DNA of 64,000 bases from Gordionus sp. m RMFG-2023 (GCF_954871325.1 NC_088777.1:45857366-45921365); one strand, 5' to 3'; counted from the stretch's first letter, positions 38,416 to 51,569 are shown. Translations and numbers: made by a program. Notes: generated by a model not told the origin, from the letters alone.

Positions 38416-40590
38416 TTTGTCGATATAATCTGTGACAAAATTATCTTAAATATTAATCTCAATCGTCAACATTTTAAATTATGCAACTTTATAAATATAG
38501 ATTTCAAAATTAATTTTAAAAAAAAATTGTGATTTTAGAATTAATTATAAATATTTAAACAATTTCTATGCTTATACACTACTTTCTATATTTTTTTAAA
38601 AAGTAGCGCGCTAAAGCTATCGCAACTAAAAAACGCACTCCACTACTTTAGCAACACTGATTATCATCAATAAAAAAATGAACTGTTTTTAGCCTAAATA
38701 GCTCTAAAAAATTGTAAATAAAATTTTGTTGTGAGATAATAAGTTTATTATAAGATTCTTTTTATTAATATCACTATAGCATTGTGGTTTGATAATATCG
38801 GGGCCGAAAGCTGCAATTTTTTTTAGGGGGTAGGGGTTGATTTTTTTTTGCGAAGGGGGTTTGCCTTCACCAAATTTTCTGCCATGTAGACCCTGCCAAT
38901 TTATTTTCAAATCTCTATATATTTGGATTTCCTTATATCATGTGAAAATGAAATATGTGAATTCGCTACTTTTGCGGGATTGCCATTATTGGCCAAAGGA
39001 ATATCAATGTGCTAATCGATATCGAGTAATTTCTCGTATTTCAGATGAGGCGCTAAATGCATCATTTTTAAAGTATTTCAAAAGACCCTTTTTGAGAATA
39101 TATAAATGTAGCTTCTTACTTCTCTTTTTCGCTTCTCAGCCCATGAATCAAATTTTTTCCTTTTGAGATTTTGCAAATTCTTCATTTCTTATTAAATAAA
39201 AGACTTTATAGTGCTTCTAACCATTTTACTAAATTTTTTATTAGTCAAGTTAATCATTATTTATGAACCTAGTATACAATATATTTAAAATTAATCTTCT
39301 AATGGTCGAATCGAAATCATAATTAAAATATTGGATGAGGGTTATTTATAGTATACCCATGCAGAAGTTCTATGTATTAAATGAAAACTCTTTAGTGTAA
39401 ACATTTTTGTTTCATCTTTAAGGTAAACTAATCATAATATCCAATAAGTATATGTCTTTTACTGCAGGAGGGGTTTGCACTTTTAACCTAAAGGTTAGTC
39501 CCAATGTATGTTTTCAAATATATTTTTTTGAAAGAAATGACATATGCCCTTTTTTCCAGTTCATTTTCTCTTTTGGTAGTATCACTTTATAAAATTTATT
39601 TGAACTTGAAAAAAATATAATATATGCATATCTATAATCATTTGCTTGAATGAGGCATCTTGATTGCCGTTAGTAATAAACTTCCACATTCGTTAAAGCC
39701 GGTTTAGGAACCGATTCTTTGTCTTTCCAGTTTTATATAAACAATGGGGTAGAGAGATTTCGTTTCCGGTTGATAGAGAGTTTTAAAAAGACTATTTCTA
39801 CGTATTCGGAAATTTTGATTGAGCTAAATTAATATCTATATTTTGTTTTATTTGACAACTACAATTTCATATGGGATAATAATTTATAGAATATTATTAT
39901 ATATATATATTAATCTTATCTTATCCCAACATGTTGCTCTATTATCTGCCCAGGGAAACCTGAATTATAGAGAGAGACCCATTCTCTGTATATTTATGCT
40001 AATATTTTTTGCAAACAAAACTAAATCAGTTATAATAAGTGAGGGTAAAACTACACCAACCATGAAAAAAAATATTCTAGACGCCGTGTTATTCTTACTA
40101 GTAAAGAATACGTGCTGATTATTGCGATGTATATATTTGGCAAGCAAATGAAAAGAGTTTCTTGATAAAAATCAATTACGTAAATCATTTAACGTTTATG
40201 AAATTAACAATACATTATCTTTAAAAAATTATTGTCGAAATTAATATGTTTTGTAAAAGAATGACCAAAGATGAAGGCACAATTACTAGCAAAGAATGTG
40301 CTTCGCCGAAATGAGGTGAAAATTGATATATTAGTTTTTTAATTAAAAATAATTTTAAAAAAATATATAGATAAATTTAAGATTCCTTGAAAGGCTTTAT
40401 ATAATCGATTGGGTAGTCTAGCACACTATTAAAAAGATGGAAGATACAGAGGAAGAAAGTGAAAGATATTCGGAGGGTGGAGAGAAAAAATATCAGGCTA
40501 GGCTTCTTGTGAGATGATTCGCAAAAAGGCTGCAGCAAGAATTTTTGCTGATTTATTTAATTTATAGTAAGAAGTAGAGGTCGGCGAATT
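38416..40590. other. Stretch with one half of a dispersed duplication (38930-39440)
   Basis: No firm gene. 38930-39440 is duplicated at 45640-46090 (shared 'ggaatatcaatgtg(c/t)taatcgat', 'atttcagat', 'gcgcta', 'cgcttctcag', 'aaaagacttt', 'tcgaatcgaaatcataattaaaat'). In the plus frame both copies read (H/Y)WP.EYQC.NRYR.IS.ISD.AL, a hint of former coding. The reverse and forward ORFs at 39843-40147 overlap and are not convincing. Confidence 0.45.
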
Positions 40591-40594
40591 CGAC

Positions 40595-41570
40595 AAAACT
40601 GTTTAGGCTCAAGCTTCACTCTCAACCAAGTTCGGTGGACTTGGCATTAGATCTCCCTACGACTTAGCAATAACCTATTTCAGATTGAGTAGCCTCTTGT
40701 CAAAGCAAATTACCAACGCCCATCATTCTAAAGAAGACTCTTCCTAAATTGAGGCTTAAATATTTGGAAAACACGGATCAATATTGATGCTCATTCCCCC
40801 ACAACCCTTAGACAGAAGAACTGGGATACGCCGGTAATGCTCACTGCGTTGAAACACTCTTATCTAGCATGCAATCTACTGACCCACCCTATTCCCTTTC
40901 CTGTTCAATGGATACTGGGCATGAGTTTCCCGAGGCAATTCTTTCTGTCAATCTTAGATTTCAATTTTAACAACGAACTTATCCAAGCTATCGTATTCGT
41001 CTAAACTGTTCCATCACTCATCCTTACATGTGTTCAGGTTGTAACTCGCACGTTGATATGAATGGAAATTATAGTTTACATTGCAGCTCCTACAATCGTA
41101 TATTCATCATACATACGCAATGTACTTCATTGACCAAACTTGCCTGGAAATCAGCTCAAATACCATTCATACTCGAACCCCAGGTTCTTTTTAGATCAGA
41201 CGGTAAACATCCTGACGGGATTACTCAAATTTGATGGGAGAGAGGCTAATTATTGGTATGGGACTATTCATGTATTGACCCCTTGACCCCATCTAACCAA
41301 GCTCTTAACATCATTGAAGGAAGAACTTAAAATCTCCAAATACACAGATTTCAAATGTCATTGTTTCATTCCTATCATCTCAACCACACTTACCATCTTG
41401 GGCAAATTTGCCCTAGCATTCTTCAAAAATTTAGGGTCACAAATCAGCAAACTCTCAGAAGAACCTCTAGAGGGGTTTTTTCTTCGACAAAAGTTGGCCA
41501 TAGCTATATAGCAAATTACATCAGCTTCAATGGTAGTCTACTATACAATGAGCTATGCTCCCTTTCTACT
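40595..41570 (+). pseudogene. C-terminal region of a retrotransposon polyprotein, decayed
   Basis: Across several frames the order of motifs is kept. FGGLGIRSPYDLA (40631) comes first, then a Cys-containing HPYMCSGCNSHVDMNG...LHCSS block (41020-41075), and LEPQVLFRSDGKHPDGITQI (41173-41231). A W...LVWDYS..DPL block follows (41240-41285), then a final segment near 41460-41520. I recognise this motif string as the part after the reverse transcriptase in a widespread animal retroelement, but the clade is uncertain. At least four frame changes or stops break it. The reverse transcriptase itself is not present, so this is probably a 5'-truncated insertion. Confidence 0.65.
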
Positions 41571-41599
41571 TCTTATCCCCCCCTCGCTTCATACCATCC

Positions 41600-43313
41600 T
41601 CGGTTTTTATTGTTATTTTTTTTTAATTTTTTGTGAATTCCGGAAAAAAACCACCAGGAAAATATACCCACGAAAAAAACCCCCAGAAAATAAACAACTC
41701 GATTTTTATTTTCATATTTATAGAATTTACTTAAGGCCTAATAATAGGGTTGTTAAAGGGTTCGTTTTGAGAATCTTACAAAACGGGTAACTCAATATTT
41801 TATATTGATTTAGCCTCGAGATTTTGATAATGTGTCTAAGCCTTTGTTCCTTCAGTTGTTTATCCACACTACCTAATAACATAGGTATATTTTTATTTGG
41901 ATTTTAATGGATATACTCATATTTATAATGTATAGATAAATTATTATTTTAGAAATGTTTTTTATAAAAATATAATATATTTATCAGCTAAATTTCTTTG
42001 GGCCCTAATGCCTTATTTAAAAATTACTCATATAGGTACCCTTCCATAAAAAATACTTAAACAAGATAAAATGCTGAAGTTCAAATTGGTACTGGGAAAA
42101 AATACCCCAGTAAAATAACCTATGTATTTCTTATTTTCGTAAAGATTATTTACTATAGTAATAAATATAATATCCATCCTTAATTATTAAGTAAACTAAA
42201 TTTGACAAAATTTTATAATAAAATATATTTATTTTATTGATAAATCATGATTATGTATATACAAATTTAATAATTTATGATAATAATTATATTGATTGAC
42301 ATCGAATATTGAAGGAAATCGCTCTTATAAAATCTGGATGGCTTCGCACCCCATCACGGTATTTCTCGCAAAGTTTCTTTAACCTAATCTGGGTATTATA
42401 ATTAGTTTTATCGATACACACCTCGCATTCCATTTTTAAAAAAAAAACCCAGATTGATGGGTGTTTATTTCCAAGTAGATTAGAAAATCGATAATTCCAT
42501 GCATTGATTATTTGTGCGTTCTTCGTTGGATAGTGTGCTCTAATTCACGTTCCAAGTTTCTGGAGGAAATCGAGGCTCAATTAGACGTGTTTGGAATTGA
42601 AATTGCTTCTTGTGACAAATTCTAATATGAAAGAAATAATCTGGAGGGTTTTTTTCCTAGTTTTTTTTTCTTATTACCATTTTTCTATATTTTTTGTCCC
42701 ATATTATATAGATTAAAATTATGCGCCTATAAGAGATACATATAAAAAAACAAAAAAATTAAATATAAAATATAATTAATATCTAATTAATGTATTTCGC
42801 ATATTGTAAATATATATATGTTTTATGGCAAATTTTTTTGAATATAAAAAATTATAAAATAGCAATACAAATTTCCCATTTCCAAGATTTGAAAAAGATA
42901 TCCAAATCAATGTTAAAATGTAATAACCTAGTTGTTTTAAAATTTATTATAATTTAAGAATAAATTAAAATCTCCAATCTATTTATTTAAAAAAATATGT
43001 TAATTAAACTAACATTACATATATATACTTGTAAAATATTTATAGATATTTTATAAAGTTGTTAAATGTACATATATGCAACTTAAAAACGATCATTTTG
43101 CGTTTTTCTTTAAAATCTATATAAATAAATATTCGAAAGATGGCGTATTTACGATATTAATTTTTTAAGGTTATTTTTGTTAAATTTGATTTCCCAATTA
43201 TTAATACGCATAATTATCTTTTAAATGATTTATAAAAAAAAAATTGTTTATTAGATGGTTTTTAATATTGAATTTAAAAGGGATTCAAAATTTAATTTAT
43301 TAATCAATATACT
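41600..43313. other. AT-rich stretch with two possible exon remnants near 42.3-42.6 kb
   Basis: On the minus strand about 42435-42292 reads MECEVCIDKTNYNTQIRLKK and on to KYRDGVRSHPDF, 48 codons from ATG to stop. On the plus strand about 42474-42627 reads through CSNSRSKFLEEIEAQLDVFG before a stop, loosely like a thioredoxin-fold segment of insect proteins. Both have better codon texture than their surroundings, but neither has convincing splice sites. A hAT-terminus-like 'tagggttgttaaagggttcg' at about 41747 has no partner end. Confidence 0.35.
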
Positions 43314-43321
43314 ATAATGAG
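43314..43321. repeat. 8-bp target-site duplication, left (ATAATGAG)
   Basis: Identical to 45184-45191 and directly outside the fold-back element. Confidence 0.93.
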
Positions 43322-45183
43322 TAGTGTTGTTAAATTGCTTGGTTGGGTCGAATTAGCATGATTTTTGGTTGGGTTTTTGGTCGAAAAAATGAACCAAAAC
43401 CAAAGCAACCAAATTGGTCGACCAGGTCGACCAAATTCATAGACCCGAGCACCGACCCGAGCACAGACCCGAGCATCGACCCAAGCACAGACCCGAGCAC
43501 CGACCCGAGCATAGACCCGAGCACCGACCCAAGCACAGACCTGAGCATCGACCCGAGCACCGACCCGAGCACAGACCCGAGCATCGACCCGAGCACAGAC
43601 CCGAGCACAGACCCAATCACAGACCCGAGCACCGACCCGAGCACAGACCCGAGCATCGACCCGAGCACCGACTCCAAGCACAGACCCGAGCACCGACCCG
43701 AGCACAGACTCGAGCACCGACCCGAGCACAGACCTGAGCACCGACCCAAGCACAGACCCGAGCATCGACCCGAGCACCGACCCGAGCACAGACCCGAGCA
43801 TCGACCCGAGCACCGACCCAAGCACAGACCCGAGCATCGACCCGAGCACAGACTCAAGCACAGACCCGAGCATCGACCCGAGCACAGACCCGAGCACAGA
43901 CCCGAGCACAGACCCGAGCATCGACCCGAGCACCGACCCAAGCACCGACCCGAGCACAGACCCGAGCATCGACCAGAGCACAGATCCGAGCACCAAACCA
44001 AATCAACTTATTTCGTAATGTGGTTACTTCTTAGTGCACTGAAGGATCTTTCTATCGATATATGTGAGCAAAGATCAGCTAGAACTACTCGCTAGAGGGA
44101 TATTTTGGATAAATGTAAAAATATTTTGATGGGAAGGCAATTTTAGGCTATACAATACATTAATTTGTAATATCCATTATCGAATTAGAGTTAAACAACA
44201 AATAAATGCATTTCAGCTTAAAATTAAAGTAGAGTCAACTCCTGAGGTGACTAAAGTCAACTCCTGAGGTGACTTATGTCAACTCCTGAGCCAGCATATC
44301 TAATCTGTTTGAGGCTTAGCCATTTTTTACAACTTTAGGGTAAGAATTAAATCAACATAAATTATCCTCATTTTTCGATGATATATGAATTATAAATATC
44401 TAAAAATCGATAAATTCCTATAATAAATTTTTCACGGTCTTAGAAGGTAATTATTTTGAATTCCATATCAATTATTTAATTAATATGAAATTGAATTACT
44501 CGTCCTCTAATTTTTTTTCAGAATATAAATATACAATTTTTTTAAAAAGACTATTATTGAAATATTCGTCCTCTATGCATAAAATTGAGCAAAACATTAA
44601 CAATAAATTATTATAAGTTGATTTGGTTTGGTGCTCGGATCTGTGCTCTGGTCGATGCTCGGGTCGGTGCTCGGGTCTGTTCTCGGGTCGATGCTCGGGT
44701 CTGTGCTCGGGTCGGTGCTCGGGTCTGTGCTCGGATCGATGCTCGGATCGATGCTCGGGTCTGTACTCGGGTCGGTGCTCGGGTCTGTGCTTGGGTCGGT
44801 GCTCGGGTCAATGCTCGGGTCTGTGCTCGGGTCTGTGCTCGGGTCGGTGCTCGGGTCTGTGCTCGGGTCGGTGCTCGGGTCTGTGCTCGGGTCGATGCTC
44901 GGGTCGGTGCTCGGGTCTGTGCTTAGGTCGATGCTCGGGTCGATGCTCGGGTCTGTGCTCGGGTCGGTGCTCGGGTCGATGCTCGGGTCTGTGCTTGGGT
45001 CGGTGCTTGGGTCGATGCTCGGGTCGGTGCTCGGGTCTGTGCTCGGGTCGATGCTTGGGTCGGTGCTCGGGTCTATAGATTTGGTCGACCAGGTCGACCA
45101 ATTTGGTTGCTTTGGTTTTGGTTCATTTTTTCAACCAAAAACCAGAGTCGTGGTTGTGTAAAACCAGCTAATTAACCACACTA
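43322..45183. mobile_element. Fold-back hAT-like element with inverted minisatellite arms
   Basis: 1862 bp bounded by a perfect ATAATGAG duplication and by TAGTGTTG / TAGTGTGG inverted ends. Each arm begins with a mirrored block ('gaaccaaaaccaaagcaacc', then the tandem 'ggtcgaccaggtcgacc'). It continues as hundreds of bases of a 12-bp GC-rich unit, 'gacccgagcacc' or 'gacccgagcaca'. Left arm: about 43382-44015. Right arm: about 44612-45125, in reverse. The roughly 600-bp loop carries three copies of 'gtcaactcctgag' (44236-44290) and no intact gene. A single strand could fold into a hairpin of about 500-600 bp. The long ORFs seen in several frames on both strands are by-products of a 12-bp unit without stops. 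Confidence 0.92.
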
Positions 45184-45191
45184 ATAATGAG
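45184..45191. repeat. 8-bp target-site duplication, right (ATAATGAG)
   Basis: Matches 43314-43321 exactly. Confidence 0.93.
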
Positions 45192-48100
45192 GATAAATAA
45201 AAATATTTTAATTCTACAATTATAATAAAAGTTAATTTAAAAAATAAAACTATAACTTCAAAATAAAATAGAAATATGACTTTAGGGAATAATAAAATAA
45301 AATAGAAACAAATAATACATAGAAAATAACAAATTTTCAACAAAATGCAACCTGGAAAATGTTCCCAATCATTGCAGCCTTCGATAAAAATTTATTTTTC
45401 AAATTTGCATGAAGTTGAGTACATCAAACAACGATAAACTGATGCTTATTTGAAATTTTTTGCATAAGGAGGAAAAAAAATGTCTACCTAATGGAAAATT
45501 AAAATTGTCAATTTGTTGAGAATTCTACTTAAAACATTCTGAGAATATCAGTTATTCACAATCTTTATCATATCGTCCCAGTTTATGCTCAAATCATTAT
45601 AGGAAATATTGTTAACTATTCTGTATTCTGCTTTAGATCCCCTATATCATGTGAATGCAAAATCGTCATCATTGGCCATTGGAATATCAATGTGTTAATC
45701 GATACCGATTTATTTCTCTCATTTCAGATAAAGCGCTAGATATATATATAATATTTAAAGTATTTTAAAAGAGCCCCTTTTCGAGAATAAATAAATTTAG
45801 CTTCTTGCTACTTTTTTTCGCTTCTCAGCAACTGAATCAAATTAGTTTCCCTTTTCACACTCAGCAATATAGCTTATGAAATAAAAGACTTTTTGGTGCT
45901 TCAATCTATAATATATACTAAATTAAATTTCTAATACTCGAATCGAAATCATAATTAAAATAATAACCCCATTTGGAGTGGGTAATTTAAAATATATTCA
46001 TCCAAATGGTTTATCAAATGAAGACTCTGTGTGGTGTGAAATTTTTGTTTAATCTTAAAGGCAAACTAATCATTATATCCAAATAGCACCTCTTCTTTTT
46101 CAAAACCCAGACTTCTAAGAGTAAATAAGCCTATTTGAAATATAAATTATAATTCTAAAAAATAATAAAATATATTACTAAAAAAATAATAAGATAAAAG
46201 AATACGTTATAAATATAATATATTTTTACTTATAATTTACCATGTATCTATGAGAACAAATAGTTTTTAATTAAATTTTTTTTAAAGAGATTTTTTATAA
46301 TAAAAAAAAATGAAAATTTCAATAGCTAAATAATAAATTAAATTTATGGGCTAGGGTCTAATCTTATTTTTTCAAAATTGCGGCCATTAAAATCTTCTAA
46401 GCTGCCCTAAATAGATGTCAACCTGATCCCTCATTTATGCAAACCTGTCTCTGTGGGCAGTCTAATAGCAGAAGAATACTCGATTCAGGCAAAAAAAGAT
46501 AAATATAATCATTTTATTATATACTAAAACTAAAACAACGTAAATTCTTCGTATTTATGCGAGGATCTAGAATATTAGGTATCATCAACTAATATTATGA
46601 ATATTTTATCTTGAAATTAACGAATATAATAAAATGGCATAGCAAAAAACTTAAAATGGATAATAAATATATACTCACTTTAATTCAATTTATTAAGGTT
46701 AAAATATAAATAAAGACCGAAATAATTGTGTTTAAGATATCAAAGGTCATCCAAATTGCCAAGATCATTTGATATAATATTTTTTTCAGTAAGATCGCCT
46801 ATTTAAACTATTCTTCTCCTTAGAGTTTTAGTTAATCCGATGGAATTTTCTCTATTTATATTTTCCAAAGAACCATGTTTAAATTTAGATGTACCTACTT
46901 ATATATAAATTATGTTAAAAATAGAATTTAGTTGTATAATTATCAAGGGTAACTGGCGGTGCCCCTTCTTTGGAATAAAGGGTTGGGGGAGGGGGGGTAC
47001 GAAGCTAATATTTTATTATTTTTATAAGGAGGTACATAAATTTGATGTATAATTATCCAAAATATAGATGATCGCATATCTAATTTTAGCGTATTAGATG
47101 ACCTCTAATATTATATACACAATTACTTAGCCATTATTTTTATTTTAACCTTCATTATTATATTAAAATCATTAGTATTCATTTTGGATTATACTTATCT
47201 TTCATTTTCTGTTTCGCCGTTTTTATTGTCGTTTCTTTCAAGATAATATGTTCATAATATTAATATTTTGATAGTACCAATTATTTGAGTGCCAGACAGG
47301 AAAATAATTTTCAGTTGTTTTAGATTTAATATATTAAGATAATTAACTCAAAAAAATTATTACAAATTTATAAAATTTAATGATACATGAAAATAACAAG
47401 AAGTATTGGGCCAATTTGAACATTACTGATAATAAACTTCAATGTTTCAAATATTTATATCTTTATTTTGTAATTATACATATTCGATTATATATTTATT
47501 AATATTAAAATCACTGATGTCACGTGGGAGGAGTCATTGGAGGCTCCAGTCTCTTCATTGGAGAGCCCTCTCAATAATTTTCTGATTACTATAATAACAA
47601 AATTATTGACAAGTCGGGAAGGTCTTACCCTGAGAATTGTTAAGTCACTCTATTAGTCGGTATTTGGGATGATAATGCTTCTAAAGTGTCGATATTAGGG
47701 GGAATTAGCCTGTAGAATTAGTCTGTGTAGAATATTGACTTATAATATTTCTTTTTACTAAAATGTGTAACTTTTTTTATTAAGATATTAAAATTCTATG
47801 ATAAATATATGAGTTTTTCTCTCAAATAATATATATATATATATATATCATATAAATAACGTTTAATATATACAATTTACATAATATCAAAGTAATATAT
47901 CCAATTTACATAATATTAAAGTTTAATTTAATATATCACACGATCGCCTTAAACCGTCATTATTTAAAATGGAAAAGTATATTAACGCTTAACACAATAA
48001 AAAATAAATCGTTACTAATATGTAACAAAAATAATTAAAAAATAATGGTTTTTATTAAAGATTTTGACTTTGAATTGAATGAGCCCTGGCAAACTGAAAA

Positions 48101-48334
48101 GTCAATTGATGTGTTTGACTTAAATATATAATTTAAATTTAAAAAAAATTCTACAAGAGCCCTCCCTTTATCAAATCTTTTTTCAAATATGATTTAAGGT
48201 CGGGTTTATAGGAAGTTTAAAAATGAGTTCGGGTTTTGTTGATTCGTGAAAAATGGGCTATGAACCCGTTTCATTACACCGTTTTCAGGTTCGGTTTGAA
48301 GCCCTTAAATTTAAGGCATGCATCTGGTATTCAT
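45192..48334. other. AT-rich stretch, includes the 45640-46090 duplicate
   Basis: No gene is supported. 45640-46090 is the diverged copy of 38930-39440. A TA microsatellite lies at about 47829-47848. The more balanced segment at 47515-47740 has no recognisable product. A GC-rich patch at 48190-48300 ('ggtcgggttt', 'gaacccg') may be a MITE scrap. Confidence 0.45.
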
Positions 48335-49430
48335 CATTATTTTTTTAAGTATAATTTTTTTTTAGAATTATTATTTTAAAATTTTATTTTATAATCGATA
48401 AGTTCATTTAGTATAAATTGTTGATAGTTTATAAAATTAAATAAGGGGTCATGTAAATAAGTACTAAAAGGGCTTATAAAATATATTATGATAATAGTAA
48501 AACGTAAGCATTTTTGAAGGGTTAAGTAAATATTTTTATATAAAAAATGTATTTCTACTTATAAAATGTCGTGAACTCCTTTTTTGAATGACCCTTTTAA
48601 CAAAATTACGAAATTTTAAAAGTAACATATAAAATAAAATAATACTTACATAAAATTATAAAATTCGGTTGATTCCAAGGGGAGGCATAGTCACTATTCT
48701 ATATATGTTTATATTCAAGGTAGAAATATAGTTAAGGCAGGATATGCAAGACATGGGTGTCTAATTTAACGAAGGCCAAAATTCTAGATAGAATAGAGCT
48801 TTCTAATTAATCCTCAAAAGATGGCGCGAGGCCAGGTAGTAATTAAGCACTTTGGTCTTTAGGTAAATTCTTAATTTAGGACAACACATGCGTATTTTCC
48901 TTTCCAAAAAATATTATCCGGCTGATATTTCCAAGACAAAAAATATTATAATTATGTGTATATAACAATCAATATATCTTACCTTGGAAGCTTTAAGTGA
49001 TTTTAAAAAAAATATTTATTTTATATTTGAAATTGTGAAAAATAAAATAGTAATTCTAATTGGAAAAAAAAATAAACTTGTAAAAATAGCCGAACCAATA
49101 GAGAGGAACGTATAGCTGGCAAGGTAACATATGTATAGCATGAAATCTCCTATCGCTAAAAAAGAAATTGAGTGCGTCGAAGCATGCGTGATAGAAGACC
49201 ACCAGCCAATAGAACAATCAGAACACAGTCTTGTATACAATTGACCCCATTCAGGGAGGAAAAAGTTATCCATTCCTCTTTCTTTTAATATATATAATGT
49301 TTATTTCACAAAAAAAGACAAAAAATAAAACTTCATATTTTTGAATATTCAAAACAAAAAATAAAACTGTTCTCAGTCTTATATAATATGAGTATAGTAC
49401 CTAATCAACCAATTCTATAATTTATTTCAA
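48335..49430. repeat. Duplicate of 9165-10240, 5' of phosphatase copy C
   Basis: Same orientation and order of landmarks as 9165-10240. The ORF at 49016-49273 on the minus strand is not preserved in the partner and is taken as chance. Confidence 0.82.
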
Positions 49431-50250
49431 TATATCAAATAACTAGTTTCAAAATAGACTAAATAAAAAAATCTGATAAAAATCTTAGAAAGTGATGTAT
49501 TCAGCTAAAAACTAGATTTCTTCGTTTTTTTAAAAATTGGATTAAAACCGGTGAAAATTAGCCGCCTTTGGATTACAAGTGACTATACCTAATACAACCA
49601 AAAAAGAGAGAAGATATCATTATAATATCAGAAACTGTTTTATTTATTTTAAAAATTGAAACTTGATAATTTGAGATCGCCTGATCGTATTCGGAAATTT
49701 TGAACCATTCCACTGCGTGGTATTAAATGGCTTCGAAATTGAAAAACGTTTTGGTAGCCTTGGATTAAATGATTATCTAAGCGATTCATTTCTCATTTGT
49801 GACTACTTCTCCACTTCTTAGGTGGATACTTGAGTAACAAATAAGTATATTTTTTTAAAAACATGAATAAATAAAATATCGTTGAAAAAAATGATTAGTT
49901 ATAAATTTAGGGAGAAGTGACTAGATGAAACAAAGGAGATTAAGTGGAGAACATTTTAAAAAAATTAAGCGCTGTTTTAGAATTTTTACTAGAAACAAAT
50001 TAATTGTGTTAAACTTTATCTAATATTTGGGATTATATAGTGAATATTCAGAGCTGTTTCAAAATAATTGATGTATCACTATTTATATACATTTGTAAAG
50101 AATCTTTTAACAACTCTGGTTATATAGCTTTTTACATTTTATATTATTGTTTCTAATTTGGGGCGTATTATTTCAAATATGTAAAACATTAATTTAAATT
50201 TTACGTGTATCTAAAAACTTGTTTAGTTACAAGTGAAATACTATACTTTG
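49430..50250. other. Non-coding stretch between the duplicated block and the LINE
   Basis: Nothing recognisable. No minisatellite is present here, unlike in units A, B and D. Confidence 0.5.
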
Positions 50251-50254
50251 AAAT

Positions 50255-51560
50255 AATTTCTCTTCCAAAATCCTACCTTCAGCCTCAGGCGGGGGAGTGG
50301 CAACGTCTTTTGGTGGCTAATAGATAAAAGGTTTCCTTTGATCTGGGTCAAGAATAGAATCACCGTCTTCCCGACGGAGGGTAAAAACTCTTGAAGGGGT
50401 TGGCGTCAGGAAGGGCTTCCGATTATAAAAACCTTGCTTCAAAATTTCCTAATAATTACAACTAGTTATATGCGGGGTTCAGCCCAATGCCCCATGGCCT
50501 CCTCACCGACAAGAATAATGATAAACCTGGTGGAATCACGATTCGTGAAAATGAAACATATGATTGCCATAAACGACCTGCAAATAAGGGGATAGTTTAC
50601 GGGGAATAGAGTAAGAGGTGCAACATGGAATATTGAGCATGGCGGAACGCGGGAGAAGTGGTTGATGCACTGCATAGAAAGCATGTAGATGTGTGTTGCA
50701 TTCAAGAAATAAGATAAAAAGATAATAGCGCATGACGGGAAAATTGAAAGTATAAATTTTTCTGTTAAGGAAGTAATGATGGTAAGGCTGGCGTTGGCGC
50801 ATTGGTTGCAAAGAAATGGGTGAACAAAGTATTCGAAATAAGAAGACTATAAAACCAGATAATGATTATCAAGATGATTTTTGATAGAAAGCTAAAGATG
50901 CTGGTGATTTGCAAATCGGGTAGAGCTAAAGATGAGATGGATTATTTTTCAGTAAGGAGATGTGATAGAAGCATAGTAAAAAATTGTGAAAGTAATAATC
51001 TGAGAGGAATGTATTGATCAGAACCGACTAGATTTATGCGATTTCATTTTTAAAGGCCATATGCCATTGGCGATAAGAGAGGCAGAGATGGCATAAATAT
51101 CTGGGGTTAATGACAATTGGGAAACTACGAAAAATGCTTGGGTAAAGTCTGAGGGGGTATTTGGATGGACGAAAGGGCTACCTAGACATAAGGAGACATG
51201 GTGGTAGAATCCGGAGGTAACGAAAGCTGTGGACGGGTAACGCAGGTGTTTCAAAGAATGGTATAATAGTAAAGGGTATATTAATAACGATATTAACAAA
51301 GTGGCAATGAGAAATTCCAAGAAATTAATGGCGAAATCGCAAGAAGGACAACGGCACGTTGCTAAAGACATGGAATGCGCAGAAGGAATTGGAAATGTGG
51401 TCCGGATGGCAAAGCAGATGGTAAAAAAGGCAGGATATGATAGGTGTTAAATGTATGAAAAATATGGTAGAAAAAATGGTGATTGATAATAGTGGCATTA
51501 AGAACATCTGGAAGATATACATGGAAGGACTTTTTAAAGAAAAAAAAATGAATGGTTAAT
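50255..51560 (+). mobile_element. RTE-like LINE fragment: 5' region and endonuclease domain, truncated before the RT
   Basis: After a GC-richer leader (50280-50600), the plus strand encodes an apurinic-type endonuclease through many stops and frame changes: RGATWNIEHGG, then EVVDALHRKHVDVCCIQEIR, with the catalytic Glu at 50706-50708. Further on come KDEMDYF.VRRCDR (about 50925-50970), the ETWWWNPEVTKAV block (about 51202), and the linker KNMVEKMVIDNSGIKNIWK with a GRTF/EEN-WL end near 51550. Similarity stops before the reverse transcriptase. The family matches the LINE at 62093-64000. It lies between the 5' block and phosphatase copy C. The reverse-strand ORFs over this region are shadows. 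Confidence 0.8.
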
Positions 51561-51569
51561 GATGTTATG

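Noticed and set aside
43304-45161. Long ORFs in several frames (up to 250 codons) encoding Ser-Thr-Asp-Pro, His-Arg-Pro-Glu or Val-Leu-Gly-Ser repeats
   Set aside because: They are translations of a 12-bp minisatellite with no stop in most frames. The same sequence is open on both strands, and no promoter, splice or domain evidence supports a protein.
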